The notes below the pieces were generated by a model that saw nothing but the letters and a program-made list of their open reading frames with translations, made no database searches and was not told the origin of the DNA. Shown one piece after another: positions 53,312 to 62,419 of a stretch of 64,000 nt of DNA. The stretch spans positions 1,054,001 to 1,118,000 of the forward strand of contig NZ_JAKZFC010000001.1 in assembly GCF_022549215.1 (NCBI RefSeq), written 5' to 3'. The DNA comes from Solibacillus palustris. Its GTDB lineage: Bacteria > Bacillota > Bacilli > Bacillales_A > Planococcaceae. Each line of letters begins with the position of its first letter. Position 1 is the first letter of the stretch. The position numbers and the translations under genes were made by a program.

Positions 53312-54562
53312 ATGTCATATGAAAATAAAATCTTACAAATGAAAAAAATGCTTGGTAAAAAAACAGAAACGAAACAGGAAAAGGTATACTTTTTAAAGCC
53401 CGAAGCACCAAGTTATACCGAATCTTGGCGACAAGCTGGACTTGAGCTAGTAGAAAATGATTTTGGTGTACTCTTCAAGCGAGAGGTACATTACCCTTTC
53501 ATGTACCAACACGGCAATTATCGTCTTGGGGAACTATTTACGGCGTTAAAACGTTGGAAATCACAGGGGGAGGATCATCCGTTTGCCATTTCGGAGGACG
53601 AGGCGATTGTTTTCTTTGATACTGAAACAACAGGTCTAAAAGGTGCGGGTACGCATATCTTTTTATTAGGTTTTTTAGAGTCAGATGATGAAGGCTTTAC
53701 AATGACGCAATATGTATTAGCAGATCCATCGAATGAGGCTGCATTGCTTTTCGAATCGAAAATGTGGCAGCGTAATGTGACGATTGTTTCGTACAATGGC
53801 AAAAGTTTTGACTGGCCACAGCTACATGTGCGCTGGACATTGAATCAGCAACATATTCCTAAATTAAAAGAACAGCGCCAAGTCGATTTACTGCATAGCT
53901 CGAAGCGTTTATGGAAAGACGACTTGTCGCGCATGAAGCTAACGCAAGTAGAGCAGGATAAGCTCGGTTTTTATCGGAAAGGGGATATTCCTGGCCATTT
54001 AGCGCCGATTATTTATTTCGATGCAGTGAAAACTGGAAATGCAGAAACGTTAATGAAGGTGCTCGTTCATAATGAATGGGACTTATTATCGCTAATTACA
54101 TTATATATTCATTCGACGAATTTATTGCTTGATACGATTACAACAGAATCGGCGACAACCTATACGAATATTGGGAAATGGTTCGGTGATTTAAAGCAAC
54201 GTCAAACGAGCGCGGACATTTTAAAAGCTGTTACAGCACATTTTGACTCTACTGAAACAGGATTTGCGCATTTTTATTTAGCGTTTGAATTAAAGCGTGA
54301 AGGCGAGTATGAGCTTGCAATTGAAGCGTTTCAATCAGCATTGCCAACAATCCCTGACAAAAAACAATTGCAAGCTTATGAACAACTTGCGATGCTTTTT
54401 GAGCACAAAATGAAGGATTATGCCCAAGCCTTTATCTATTCAAAAAAGGGGCGTGAACTAATTGAACATATTGCTTTTGAGAAACAGACCCAATATAAAA
54501 AACAACAACAAAGCTGGCAAAAAAGATTACAACGTATAGCTACAAAAAATCAAAACAAATAA
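53312..54562 (+). CDS. mrfB: Exonuclease YprB / MrfB with C-terminal TPR
   Basis: 416 residues. RNase H-like 3'-5' exonuclease core from about residue 100: VFFDTETTGLKGAGTHIFLLGF carries the first acidic pair, YNGKSFDWPQL and HNEWDLLSL the rest. A C-terminal TPR-like part (about 320-400) includes YELAIEAFQSALP. In B. subtilis MrfB acts with MrfA in mitomycin C repair. GAAGG just before its ATG lies in the broken yprA remnant. Confidence 0.92.
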   Translation: MSYENKILQMKKMLGKKTETKQEKVYFLKPEAPSYTESWRQAGLELVENDFGVLFKREVHYPFMYQHGNYRLGELFTALKRWKSQGEDHPFAISEDEAIVFFDTETTGLKGAGTHIFLLGFLESDDEGFTMTQYVLADPSNEAALLFESKMWQRNVTIVSYNGKSFDWPQLHVRWTLNQQHIPKLKEQRQVDLLHSSKRLWKDDLSRMKLTQVEQDKLGFYRKGDIPGHLAPIIYFDAVKTGNAETLMKVLVHNEWDLLSLITLYIHSTNLLLDTITTESATTYTNIGKWFGDLKQRQTSADILKAVTAHFDSTETGFAHFYLAFELKREGEYELAIEAFQSALPTIPDKKQLQAYEQLAMLFEHKMKDYAQAFIYSKKGRELIEHIAFEKQTQYKKQQQSWQKRLQRIATKNQNK

Positions 54563-54765
54563 CATCACCAAGACAACGAGTAGAAAAACAAATATTGCGT
54601 TACAATAATGTAAGTGGATGTCTTTTCTTGTATGGATTTCATTGCCATTTTATAATACCCAATCCAACAAAAAATTCGCAATGGCGACATATGTAATAGG
54701 TACGAATGGGTTGACCTATGATATAATACAATCAAGAAAGTTGCGTGATGGAAGGACGAGGTACA

Positions 54766-55068
54766 ATGGATATTAAATTAACAGCTGACTATATATTAGA
54801 AAAAGATTTTAAAAAAAGTATGAAGGGCTATAATATAGATGAGGTCGACCAATTTTTAGATGCTATTCGCGAAGATTATGACGCCTTTACAGCGAAAATT
54901 GCGGCACTTGAAGAAGAAAATGCACGCTTAAAGCAGGAAGTGGCAACTTCAAGTCGTAAAACGGTGGCAACACCATCGCCAATTAGCACGAACAATACAA
55001 ATTTTGACATTTTAAAACGACTGTCGAATTTAGAAAAACATGTATTTGGTAGTAAACTATACGAATAG
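54766..55068 (+). CDS. gpsB: Cell-division regulator GpsB
   Basis: 100 residues from ATG 54766 (GAGGTAC upstream; seven in-frame codons before it dropped). DivIVA-like N-terminal domain [28 protein letters not shown], a coiled coil to about residue 65, a Ser/Thr linker and a small C-terminal domain ending [12 protein letters not shown]. It shuttles PBP1 between side wall and septum. Next to rnpB as in B. subtilis, and its known partner ponA is in the same window. Confidence 0.94.
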   Translation: MDIKLTADYILEKDFKKSMKGYNIDEVDQFLDAIREDYDAFTAKIAALEEENARLKQEVATSSRKTVATPSPISTNNTNFDILKRLSNLEKHVFGSKLYE

Positions 55069-55125
55069 TTAAACTATTTTTAAGTATGTTGTTTTTTTAT
55101 AACATGTGCAGTATACTTTAGTCAT

Positions 55126-55523
55126 ACATCAATTATCGAGTAATCGCTGCACTCTTGAAGTGTAGAGGAAAGTCCATGCTCACACGCGGCTGCGATGCCC
55201 GTAGTGTTCGTGCTTACTGAAAAAATAAGGTAAGGCAAAGAGATTCTCTTTGACGGCGGAAGGAAGTCCTAAGTCTTTTGATATGGATGACACTTCCTGA
55301 AAGTGCCACAGTGACGGAGCTTATTAGGAAACTAATAAGGTGGAACGAGGTAAACCCCATGAGTGAGAAACCCAAATTATGGTAGGGGCACTCTCCAGAA
55401 GGAAATGAACGGATGGAGGGACGTAAGAATTTCTTACGTAGATAGATGATTACTACCTAGTCGTACGAGGCGAAAGCCGTTTGAGTACTTAGGAACAAAA
55501 CATGGCTTATTGATTATTGATGC
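55126..55523 (+). ncRNA. rnpB: RNase P RNA, type B
   Basis: Catalytic RNA that matures tRNA 5' ends. Universally conserved pieces are all in order: GTAATCGCTGC, GAGGAAAGTCCATGCTC, GATGCCCGTAGTGTTCGTGC, GAAAGTGCCACAGTGACG, GGTAAACCCC, GAGAAACCCAAAT.ATGGTAGG, GTAGATAGATGATTACTACC and ACAAAACATGGCTTA. The 5' ATCAATTAT can pair with ATTGAT at the 3' end, which sets the limits; a T run follows. Directly after gpsB as in B. subtilis. Confidence 0.96.
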
Positions 55524-55540
55524 TTTTTTTTAATATTAAA

Positions 55541-55575
55541 AGGGCTCTCCATTATTTTTTGTGGAGAGCCTTTCT
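55541..55575 (+). terminator. Second stem-loop after rnpB
   Basis: GGCTCTCCA pairs with TGGAGAGCC, followed by TTTCTT. Confidence 0.75.
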
Positions 55576-55650
55576 TAATAGAAAAAACAATCAATTAGAT
55601 ACATTAATACATAAAAGTAGTTTGTGAATAGAATATAAGGGGATATTTAC

Positions 55651-57399
55651 GTGAACGGAATCATGTCAGATTTACCAGCTGTACAAGAGCTAACATTATC
55701 ACAGTATCCGAAAAATCTTATTGAACAAGTATTTGCTAATATTGCGGATGGTATCATGATTACAGATCGCCATAAAAAAATCGTAACAGTAAATGCAGCA
55801 TTTGAATTTGTAACGGGTTATACAAGTGAAGAGGTTCGAGGCAAAAAACCTTCAGTCATACAATCGGGCATACATGATCGAACGTTTTATGTGAACATGT
55901 GGAGCCGAATTGCCGAAGAGGGCATGTGGCAAGGTGAAATTTGGAACCGACGTAAAACTGGAGAGCTTTACCCGGAATGGTTGAAGATTTTAGCCATCAA
56001 GTCTGAAGAAGGCGAAATTACAAACTACTGTGCGATTTTTACGGATTTGTCGGAGCGTAAAGTCGTAGAGGATGAATTAGCAAAACGGTCGTTATATGAT
56101 TCATTAACAGATGTTTGTAATCGCTTTGCTTTTATCGATCGTATGAAAACGCTATTAGAAGTTTCCGATAACAAAGTACAACGGATTCAGCATGCCGTAT
56201 TTTTTTTAGATTTAGATCGATTCAAGCAAGTAAATGATACACTTGGTCATTCAATTGGTGATTTATTGCTAGTAGAAGTGTCAAAGCGTATAAAATGTTT
56301 ATTAAAAAATAAAGATATTTTAGCTCGTTTTGGCGGCGATGAATTTGTTATTACGCTATCGAATATTAAGCATCCCCGTGAAGCAGCGCAGTTTGCCGAA
56401 CGTTTAATTCGTGCATTTGAACAACCGATACGCATTCATGATCAAGATATTTATGTGTCTACGAGCATCGGGATTAGTATTTATCCTGAGGATGGCACAT
56501 CAACGGAAATGTTAATTAATCGTGCTGTCAAGGCAATGACTTTCTCAAAAGAAAATGGGCGTAATTGTTTCTCGTTTTATTTTGAAGAATTAAAAACGGA
56601 TTCAAATCGTGTGCTAGCGTTAGATGGTGAGCTTCGTAAGGCAATTGAAAATCGTGAATTTACATTAGCATTTCAGCCGAAAATTTGTGTAGAAACTCAA
56701 AATATTATTGGTTTAGAGGCGCTAGTACGATGGAAGAGTGAAAAATTGGGCTTTGTGTCACCGGCAGAATTTATTGAGTATGCGGAAGAATCAGGTTTAA
56801 TCATTCCGCTTAGCGAAATTATTTTTGAATTGGCATGTGAAGGGTATCATAAGCTTGTAGCGGCAGGATATCCGAAAGTACCAATTGCAATTAATGTTTC
56901 GAGCATACATTTCCAGCAACAAAGTTTTTTAGAGTCGGTGCAAACCATACTAGAGCGTAATAATACATCGGCACAAAATTTCGAAATAGAAGTGACAGAG
57001 CGCACAGTGATGAATACTGCACAAGAAACGATTAGTAAACTCGTGAAGCTAAAGCAACTTGGGTTTAAATTATCAATTGATGACTTTGGGACAGGCTATT
57101 CTTCACTAAGTTATTTAGTACGATTCCCGCTAGATGTGTTGAAAATTGACCGCAGTTTTATTCAACATATTTGCTCGTTGGATGATAAGCAGGCAATTGT
57201 TGATGCTATTATTCAAATGGCGCATCGTTTACAAATAAAAGTTGTAGCAGAGGGCGTTGAAAATGTTCAACAAGTAGAGCTGCTAAGATCGATGGGCTGT
57301 GATTTTATTCAAGGTTACTATTATAGCAAACCGCTACCGATGGACGAATTAATCGACTTCATACATTTTTGGGAAGTTGAGCATCAAGGAAGGATTTAA
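55651..57399 (+). CDS. PAS-GGDEF-EAL cyclic-di-GMP turnover protein
   Basis: 582 residues from GTG 55651 (ATG 55663 possible). A PAS domain (about 20-140, with a PAC-like GEITNYCAIFTDLSERK) is followed by a diguanylate cyclase domain with intact GGDEF at 228-232 and an EAL domain with E356-A-L358, DDFGTGYSSL and KIDRSFI, all key acids present. No membrane segment, so cytoplasmic. It could both make and break c-di-GMP depending on the PAS signal. Not in the B. subtilis order here, so an accessory gene. GGGG precedes the start. Confidence 0.92.
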   Translation: MNGIMSDLPAVQELTLSQYPKNLIEQVFANIADGIMITDRHKKIVTVNAAFEFVTGYTSEEVRGKKPSVIQSGIHDRTFYVNMWSRIAEEGMWQGEIWNRRKTGELYPEWLKILAIKSEEGEITNYCAIFTDLSERKVVEDELAKRSLYDSLTDVCNRFAFIDRMKTLLEVSDNKVQRIQHAVFFLDLDRFKQVNDTLGHSIGDLLLVEVSKRIKCLLKNKDILARFGGDEFVITLSNIKHPREAAQFAERLIRAFEQPIRIHDQDIYVSTSIGISIYPEDGTSTEMLINRAVKAMTFSKENGRNCFSFYFEELKTDSNRVLALDGELRKAIENREFTLAFQPKICVETQNIIGLEALVRWKSEKLGFVSPAEFIEYAEESGLIIPLSEIIFELACEGYHKLVAAGYPKVPIAINVSSIHFQQQSFLESVQTILERNNTSAQNFEIEVTERTVMNTAQETISKLVKLKQLGFKLSIDDFGTGYSSLSYLVRFPLDVLKIDRSFIQHICSLDDKQAIVDAIIQMAHRLQIKVVAEGVENVQQVELLRSMGCDFIQGYYYSKPLPMDELIDFIHFWEVEHQGRI

Positions 57400-57402
57400 T
57401 TT

Positions 57403-58542
57403 ATGACAAAATTTCAATTAGTTGCGACTGCAGCAATGGGGTTAGAGGCAATCGTTGCAGAAGAAGTGCGTGAATTAGGCTACGAAACACGTGTCGATAA
57501 CGGCAAAGTTTATTTTGAAGGAGACGAGTTAGCAATTGCTCGTACGAATTTATGGTTACGTGTAGCAGACCGCGTGAAAATTGTAGTGGCAAAATTCCCA
57601 GCAAAAACATTTGATCAATTATTCGAAGGTGTCAAAGCCATTCAGTGGGAAAAATATTTACCGGTAGATGCGAATTTCCCGGTATCAGGCAAATCGGTAA
57701 AATCGAAATTATACAGTGTGCCAGACTGCCAAGCTATCACTAAAAAAGCGATTGTTGAGCGCATGAAGCTGGCGTATAAACGTTTAGGCTTTTTAGATGA
57801 ATCCGGTCCATTATTTAAAATTGAAATTTCAATTTTAAAGGACGAGGCAACATTAACAATAGATACATCTGGGGCTGGACTCCATAAGCGTGGCTACCGT
57901 ACAAGCCAAGGTGAAGCGCCATTAAAAGAAACATTAGCAGCGGCACTTATAAAAGTATCAAAATGGTCACCAAGTCGTCCATTCGTTGACCCGTTCTGTG
58001 GCTCAGGTACAATTGCACTTGAAGCAGCAATGATTGGTCAAAACATCGCACCAGGCTACAACCGTGAGTTCGTGTCAGAAGCTTGGCCATGGATGAAGCA
58101 AGCAATTTGGGATCAAGCGCGTGATGAAGCAGATGAAAAGGCAGATTATGATCAAGAACTATCAATTATTGGCACAGATATCGATCATCGCATGGTTTCT
58201 ATTGCACAGGAAAACGCGATCGAAGCAGGCTTTGGTGATATGATTACATTTAAGCAAATGCAAGCAATCGATTTTACTACGAAATTAACAGACGGTGTTA
58301 TTGTAACGAATCCACCATATGGGGAACGTATCGGTGAACTTGAAGAAATCGAAAAAATGCTACGCCAATTCGGAGATGTAATGAAAAACTATCCAACATG
58401 GTCAGTTTATATGCTGTCTTCAATGGAAGATTTAGAAGTACATTACGGCAAAAAGGCTACAAAAAAACGTAAGCTATTCAATGGTTTCATCCGCACAGAT
58501 TACTATCAATTCTGGGGACAAAAATCAAAACGCGAGCAATAA
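57403..58542 (+). CDS. rlmL: THUMP-domain 23S rRNA guanine methyltransferase (RlmL/YpsC type)
   Basis: 379 residues, beginning 3 bases after the previous gene. N-terminal ferredoxin-like part (ATAAMGLEAIVAEEVRELGYE) and THUMP region, then the Rossmann methyltransferase: PFVDPFCGSGTIALEAAMIG for AdoMet and the catalytic NPPYGERIG for the guanine N2. Matches B. subtilis YpsC in place and length; it corresponds to the N-terminal half of E. coli RlmKL. A hairpin terminator follows. Confidence 0.92.
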   Translation: MTKFQLVATAAMGLEAIVAEEVRELGYETRVDNGKVYFEGDELAIARTNLWLRVADRVKIVVAKFPAKTFDQLFEGVKAIQWEKYLPVDANFPVSGKSVKSKLYSVPDCQAITKKAIVERMKLAYKRLGFLDESGPLFKIEISILKDEATLTIDTSGAGLHKRGYRTSQGEAPLKETLAAALIKVSKWSPSRPFVDPFCGSGTIALEAAMIGQNIAPGYNREFVSEAWPWMKQAIWDQARDEADEKADYDQELSIIGTDIDHRMVSIAQENAIEAGFGDMITFKQMQAIDFTTKLTDGVIVTNPPYGERIGELEEIEKMLRQFGDVMKNYPTWSVYMLSSMEDLEVHYGKKATKKRKLFNGFIRTDYYQFWGQKSKREQ

Positions 58543-58569
58543 AAGTAACCAAACTAACATTTATTTTAG

Positions 58570-58608
58570 AACTCCAGTTGCTATTTATGAGGCAATTGGA
58601 GTTTTTTT
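58570..58608 (+). terminator. Terminator after rlmL
   Basis: AACTCCAGTTGC pairs with GCAATTGGAGTT, followed by seven T. Confidence 0.8.
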
Positions 58609-58756
58609 GTTTTATTTTAGGATGTTATGAGTAGGAATTTCTTTTGAAACATAGTATAATAATCAGTACTGAATTTTTTTGTATATGTAAAAATGACTTA
58701 ATGCGGAAGGGATGAGTGAGCGTTCCTTCCGCTTCATATTGAGGGGGAACTTTGAT

Positions 58757-60658
58757 TTGAGAAAATCATTACCGTTTGAATTATCACGGGAAAAAACGTT
58801 TTTCGATTCTCTTGGCGATTGGCTAGGAGACGTTCTGTATGATGAATTACCAGAGCGCGGCTTTGAATGTCGTGATGAGCAAATTTTCATGGCTTACCAA
58901 ATCGAGCAAGCATTAAAAGAAAAGAATGTATTATTCGCAGAAGCAGGTGTAGGTACAGGGAAAACAATTGCTTATTTATTACCGGCTGTATCCTATGCGC
59001 GCTATACAGGAAAACCAGCGTTAATCGCATGTGCAGATGAAACATTAATCGACCAGCTTGTTAAAGAAGGTGGCGATATTCATAAATTACGTGACGTTCT
59101 TGGATTAGATATCGACGTACGTTTAGCAAAATCGCGTGACCAATATTTATGTTTAAAGCGCTTTGAAGAAGCCGAGAAAACAGAAACAGAAGAGTGGATT
59201 GATGATATCGCCTTTTCTATTCCTGATGGTGTGTATGCTCAGGGAAGTATGATTGCCGTGCAGCCATATGGTGATCGTTCAGATTACCCAGGCGTGAGCG
59301 ATGAAGATTGGCAAAAAGTCAATTACAACTCAATTATGCAATGTGCAGTATGTGATTTACGTAACCGATGTGGGCAAACTTTGCACCGCGCACACTACCG
59401 TAAATCATCAGACTTAATCATCTGTTCTCAGGACTTTTTGATGGAGCACTTAGCGACAAAGGAATCACGTGAACGTGAAGGCCAATTGCCATTACTTCCG
59501 GATGTGTCAATGGTTGTACTTGATGAAGGTCACTTGTTAGAATATGCGGCGCAAAAAGCACTAACCTATAAAGTACAAGCATATACGATTGTTGAGCTAC
59601 TTGAACGCTTAATGGTAGATGGTGTTCGTGAGCGTACGCTTTATGCGATGGAGCACTTACAAGATCACCATGAGCTATTTTTCGATCAATTACGTGATGA
59701 TGTAGTGCCATCAGAGGAAGATCGCAAGCGCATTAGTAAATCAGAGCGCCTTATTCAATTAGGCCAACGTGTTATTGCAGATGTTGAACAACTATTAGAG
59801 GAATTTGTATTTGAGTCTGAATTATATATGATTCCAGAATATGAATTAAATATGGCCGAGGAGTTTTTAGAACATTACGCAGCTGCGATTCGCATTTTTG
59901 TAGCGCAAGGCGATGCAGTTGATTGGTTAGAGGATACAGACGGTGAGGAAACATTAGTCATTATGCCTCGACTGATTACGGATGTTCTATCAGAAACATT
60001 ATTCTCGAAAAAAATGCCGATTGTTTTCTCATCAGCGACATTATCTGTTAATAAAGACTTCAGCTATATCGCGACAAGCCTAGGCATTGAAAAATTCCAA
60101 AGCTTCAGCGTACCGTCACCGTTTGACTATGAGGAAGTTATGAAAATTTACTTGCACGAACTATCACAAGTTGAAAAAGTAGCGCAAGTAGAAGCGTTAT
60201 TGAAAGATAATAAAAAAACGCTAATATTATTTAAATCCAAACAAGCGATGAATGAGTTTAAATCAAAACTTAGTTTAATGACACGCTTGAATGTTGCGTT
60301 TGAAGGGGAACGTGAACTTTCTGCGATTGTACGCGACTTCCAAAATGGCGACATCCAGACATTATGTTCCTATCATTTATGGGAAGGGCTAGATTTACCA
60401 GAGGAAGCATTAACACGCGTGGTCATTTTTGATTTACCATTCCCACCGCAAGACCCATTATTTGATGCGAAGCGTTCATTTGCGACGAATCCGTTCGAAG
60501 AAGTGGAACTACCATTTATGCTATTACGTTTACAGCAAGGGATGGGCCGTTTAATTCGTACTTCGAATGACCATGGCGATATTCATATTCTATTAAATGA
60601 ACATGAAGCACAGTCAAAAGACAAATTTTTCAATATTTTAGCGGTAGAGCCGCAATAA
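58757..60658 (+). CDS. ypvA: XPD/DinG-family iron-sulfur helicase YpvA
   Basis: 633 residues. TTG 58757 is chosen because GAGGGGG lies 9 bases upstream; an ATG at 58712 in frame has no such site. Walker A is EAGVGTGKTIAYLLP, the Walker B box is DEGH, and motif VI is LQQGMGRLIRTSND. Unlike the dinG gene of this window, the four-cysteine cluster expected for a [4Fe-4S] helicase is present (Cys in QYLCLKRF, then CAVCDLRNRC). 5'-3' DNA helicase of the DinG/YoaA type, probably in repair. Ends in a terminator. Confidence 0.9.
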   Translation: MRKSLPFELSREKTFFDSLGDWLGDVLYDELPERGFECRDEQIFMAYQIEQALKEKNVLFAEAGVGTGKTIAYLLPAVSYARYTGKPALIACADETLIDQLVKEGGDIHKLRDVLGLDIDVRLAKSRDQYLCLKRFEEAEKTETEEWIDDIAFSIPDGVYAQGSMIAVQPYGDRSDYPGVSDEDWQKVNYNSIMQCAVCDLRNRCGQTLHRAHYRKSSDLIICSQDFLMEHLATKESREREGQLPLLPDVSMVVLDEGHLLEYAAQKALTYKVQAYTIVELLERLMVDGVRERTLYAMEHLQDHHELFFDQLRDDVVPSEEDRKRISKSERLIQLGQRVIADVEQLLEEFVFESELYMIPEYELNMAEEFLEHYAAAIRIFVAQGDAVDWLEDTDGEETLVIMPRLITDVLSETLFSKKMPIVFSSATLSVNKDFSYIATSLGIEKFQSFSVPSPFDYEEVMKIYLHELSQVEKVAQVEALLKDNKKTLILFKSKQAMNEFKSKLSLMTRLNVAFEGERELSAIVRDFQNGDIQTLCSYHLWEGLDLPEEALTRVVIFDLPFPPQDPLFDAKRSFATNPFEEVELPFMLLRLQQGMGRLIRTSNDHGDIHILLNEHEAQSKDKFFNILAVEPQ

Positions 60659-60662
60659 TGAT

Positions 60663-60694
60663 AAGCCCGTTCGAGTTCTTCGAGCGGGTTTTTG
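60663..60694 (+). terminator. Terminator of ypvA
   Basis: AGCCCGTTCGAG, TTCT, TCGAGCGGGTTT and a T run. Confidence 0.8.
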
Positions 60695-60697
60695 TTT

Positions 60698-60755
60698 GTG
60701 GATAGGAATGTACCAATAATTATAAAAAAGACATCATTTCGTGCTATTTGTCGCA
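60698..60755. repeat. Dispersed repeat, family 5 (GGATAGG), copy D
   Basis: GTGGATAGGAATGTACCAAT, AAAAAAGACATCATTTCGTGCTATTTGTC. Again directly behind a terminator T run, as copies A and B. Confidence 0.6.
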
Positions 60756-60847
60756 AATTGAGTTTTTTGAATGGTAAAATTTATGTGGTATGAGATGAGT
60801 AAAATAAGTTGTTCAAACGTCTATATAAGTAAGGGGGTGGAAAAGCT

Positions 60848-61474
60848 GTGCCGATTGCTCGAATGTATGAGGAGTATAGTGAAGTGGTGTACCAATTTAT
60901 CTATTTATTAGTTGGTGAAAAGGAGCTTGCTAAGGACTTAACTCAAGAAACGTTTAAACTTGCTTCAGCGGGGTTCAAACCCCGCTGAAGCAAGTAAATG
61001 CCCCCGGCGGATGTCACAGATTTTTTAGAGGAGTTTTTCGAGCGGGCTCGAAAAAATCTGGACGCAATTACGCCGGCGCGTAATTGATAGGCGATGAATA
61101 ATTTCTCTAGTTTTCGTGGTGATGCAAGTGAAAAAACTTGGCTTATGAAAATAGCGCGGAATATCGTTTATGACCATTTCAGGCGTAAGAAAGTTTTGAA
61201 GTTTATCCCGTTTTTACAAGAACATGAGCAAATTGATTATACATATGCACCAGAGAAATGGTTGGAATCAAAGGATAGTCAACATCAGCTATATAAGGCA
61301 CTCGGACAATTACCACATCAATACCGAGAAGCGATTGTACTACGAAAAATTGAAGGCTTTTCTATCAAAGAGAGTGCAGAAATTTTAGGCTGGAATGAAG
61401 CGAAAGTAAGAAATGCTACGGAGAGAGGAATAAAAAAATTGCAGCAGCTGTTAGGAGGAGATGAAGATGCTTGA
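60848..61474 (+). pseudogene. ECF-type sigma factor gene interrupted by a palindromic repeat
   Basis: The frame from GTG 60848 (AAGGGGGTG upstream) reads ARMYEEYSEVVYQFIYLLVG and LTQETF, the start of sigma region 2. It then enters a repeat element with in-frame stops, and resumes in the same frame at 61091 with AMNNFSSFRGDASEKTW, region 2 end (RNIVYDHFRRKK) and region 4 (LPHQYREAIVLRKIEGFSIKESAEILG). Without the insert it would be an ECF sigma of about 165 residues. The right half could restart at ATG 61094 but would lack core-binding helices. It overlaps the membrane protein gene that follows. Confidence 0.85.
60958..61088. repeat. Dispersed palindromic repeat, family 2, copy B (inside the sigma gene)
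   Basis: Three palindromes in a row: an 18-bp perfect stem with a CA loop (60958-60975 with 60978-60995, core CAGCGGGGTT/AACCCCGCTG), CAGATTTTTT/AAAAAATCTG with an inner CGAG/CTCG, and CAATTACGC/GCGTAATTG. GCGGATGTCACAG joins the first two. The same order is seen, decayed, at 27436-27556. No target duplication is obvious. Confidence 0.8.
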
Positions 61475-62378
61475 AAAAAAATTGCAAAATATCACACGTC
61501 CAACACTGGATGCCTTGACGAAAGAAAAGCATTTAGAAAAGCTAATTAATAGACAGCAGCATGTTCGAAAAAAACAAACATGGCGTTATGTAACAACACT
61601 CATTGCATTTGTAGTGCTCTCCTTATTTTTTATTCAATCCCTGCAATTTACAGCGCCGAATGAACAGCAACAGGCACAAGAACTTAAGGTTGGCCCGATA
61701 CAAAAGGCGAGCTATTTATATTCTACAAATGCTATACGTTCTTATAATTTCCCTTCAATCTTTATTACAGGTGAGGAAATTACAACGGACGTAAGTTATT
61801 TACAAAGCATTGAGCAATTATTAAACGGGCTTGAAAAAATACCATTTGAAGGGAGTTTGTCTGCAGGTCAAGGAGCCGCTCATTATATGTTGGAGCAAAA
61901 AAATGGTGATAATATCTACTTAAAAAAAGTGTATTTTGAGAATAGTACTATATTAATTGATATGAAAACAAACCAAGCAATACACCTTTCCGAGGAAACA
62001 GCCTCAGAACTCGAAAAAATTTGGATGAATGTCTATTTAGAAGATAATGACTTTCCGTTATGGAAAATTATTGTACTAACAGTTTTGGTTTGCTTTGTAG
62101 TATTTGTTTGGAAAAGAGAAAGAGTAGCGTTCAAGAAAAGAAAAACTGCTTCAATGGTAGTGAATATAGTATTGTTCGTCTTACTATTTTCAAGCTATAA
62201 CTTGTTTTTTAAATGGTATGGTGTAGCAAATTTAGCGATATTTTCACTTTTTATGGCCTTTTATATGACGGTGGATTACATTGTGGATAGGAAATTTAAT
62301 CAATCTAAGTTGTCATGGAACCAATACTTAATAGGATTAGTACTTACTTTAGGAATAGTATTTGTCTTATTCGTATAA
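61467..62378 (+). CDS. Membrane protein, probable anti-sigma factor of the adjacent ECF gene
   Basis: 303 residues from ATG 61467, GGAGGAG 7 bases upstream; an ATG at 61461 would abut that site. It overlaps the sigma end by 8 bases. A short basic cytoplasmic head, one helix at about 38-56, an extracellular part to about 200, then four more helices. No known anti-sigma domain is recognised; the role is inferred from the overlap with an ECF sigma gene. A terminator follows. Confidence 0.65.
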   Translation: MLEKKLQNITRPTLDALTKEKHLEKLINRQQHVRKKQTWRYVTTLIAFVVLSLFFIQSLQFTAPNEQQQAQELKVGPIQKASYLYSTNAIRSYNFPSIFITGEEITTDVSYLQSIEQLLNGLEKIPFEGSLSAGQGAAHYMLEQKNGDNIYLKKVYFENSTILIDMKTNQAIHLSEETASELEKIWMNVYLEDNDFPLWKIIVLTVLVCFVVFVWKRERVAFKKRKTASMVVNIVLFVLLFSSYNLFFKWYGVANLAIFSLFMAFYMTVDYIVDRKFNQSKLSWNQYLIGLVLTLGIVFVLFV

Positions 62379-62415
62379 AAAATCGCTCGCATGCTTCTAT
62401 GCGAACGATTTTTTT
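62377..62415. terminator. Terminator between convergent genes
   Basis: AAAAATCG.TCGCAT pairs with ATGCGA.CGATTTTTTT. Confidence 0.8.
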
Positions 62416-62419
62416 GTTT

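Noticed and set aside
60958-60995. GGGGTTCAAACCCC as a tRNA T-arm
   Set aside because: The motif looks like a T-arm but sits in an 18-bp palindrome with a two-base loop, and no acceptor, D or anticodon arm is present.
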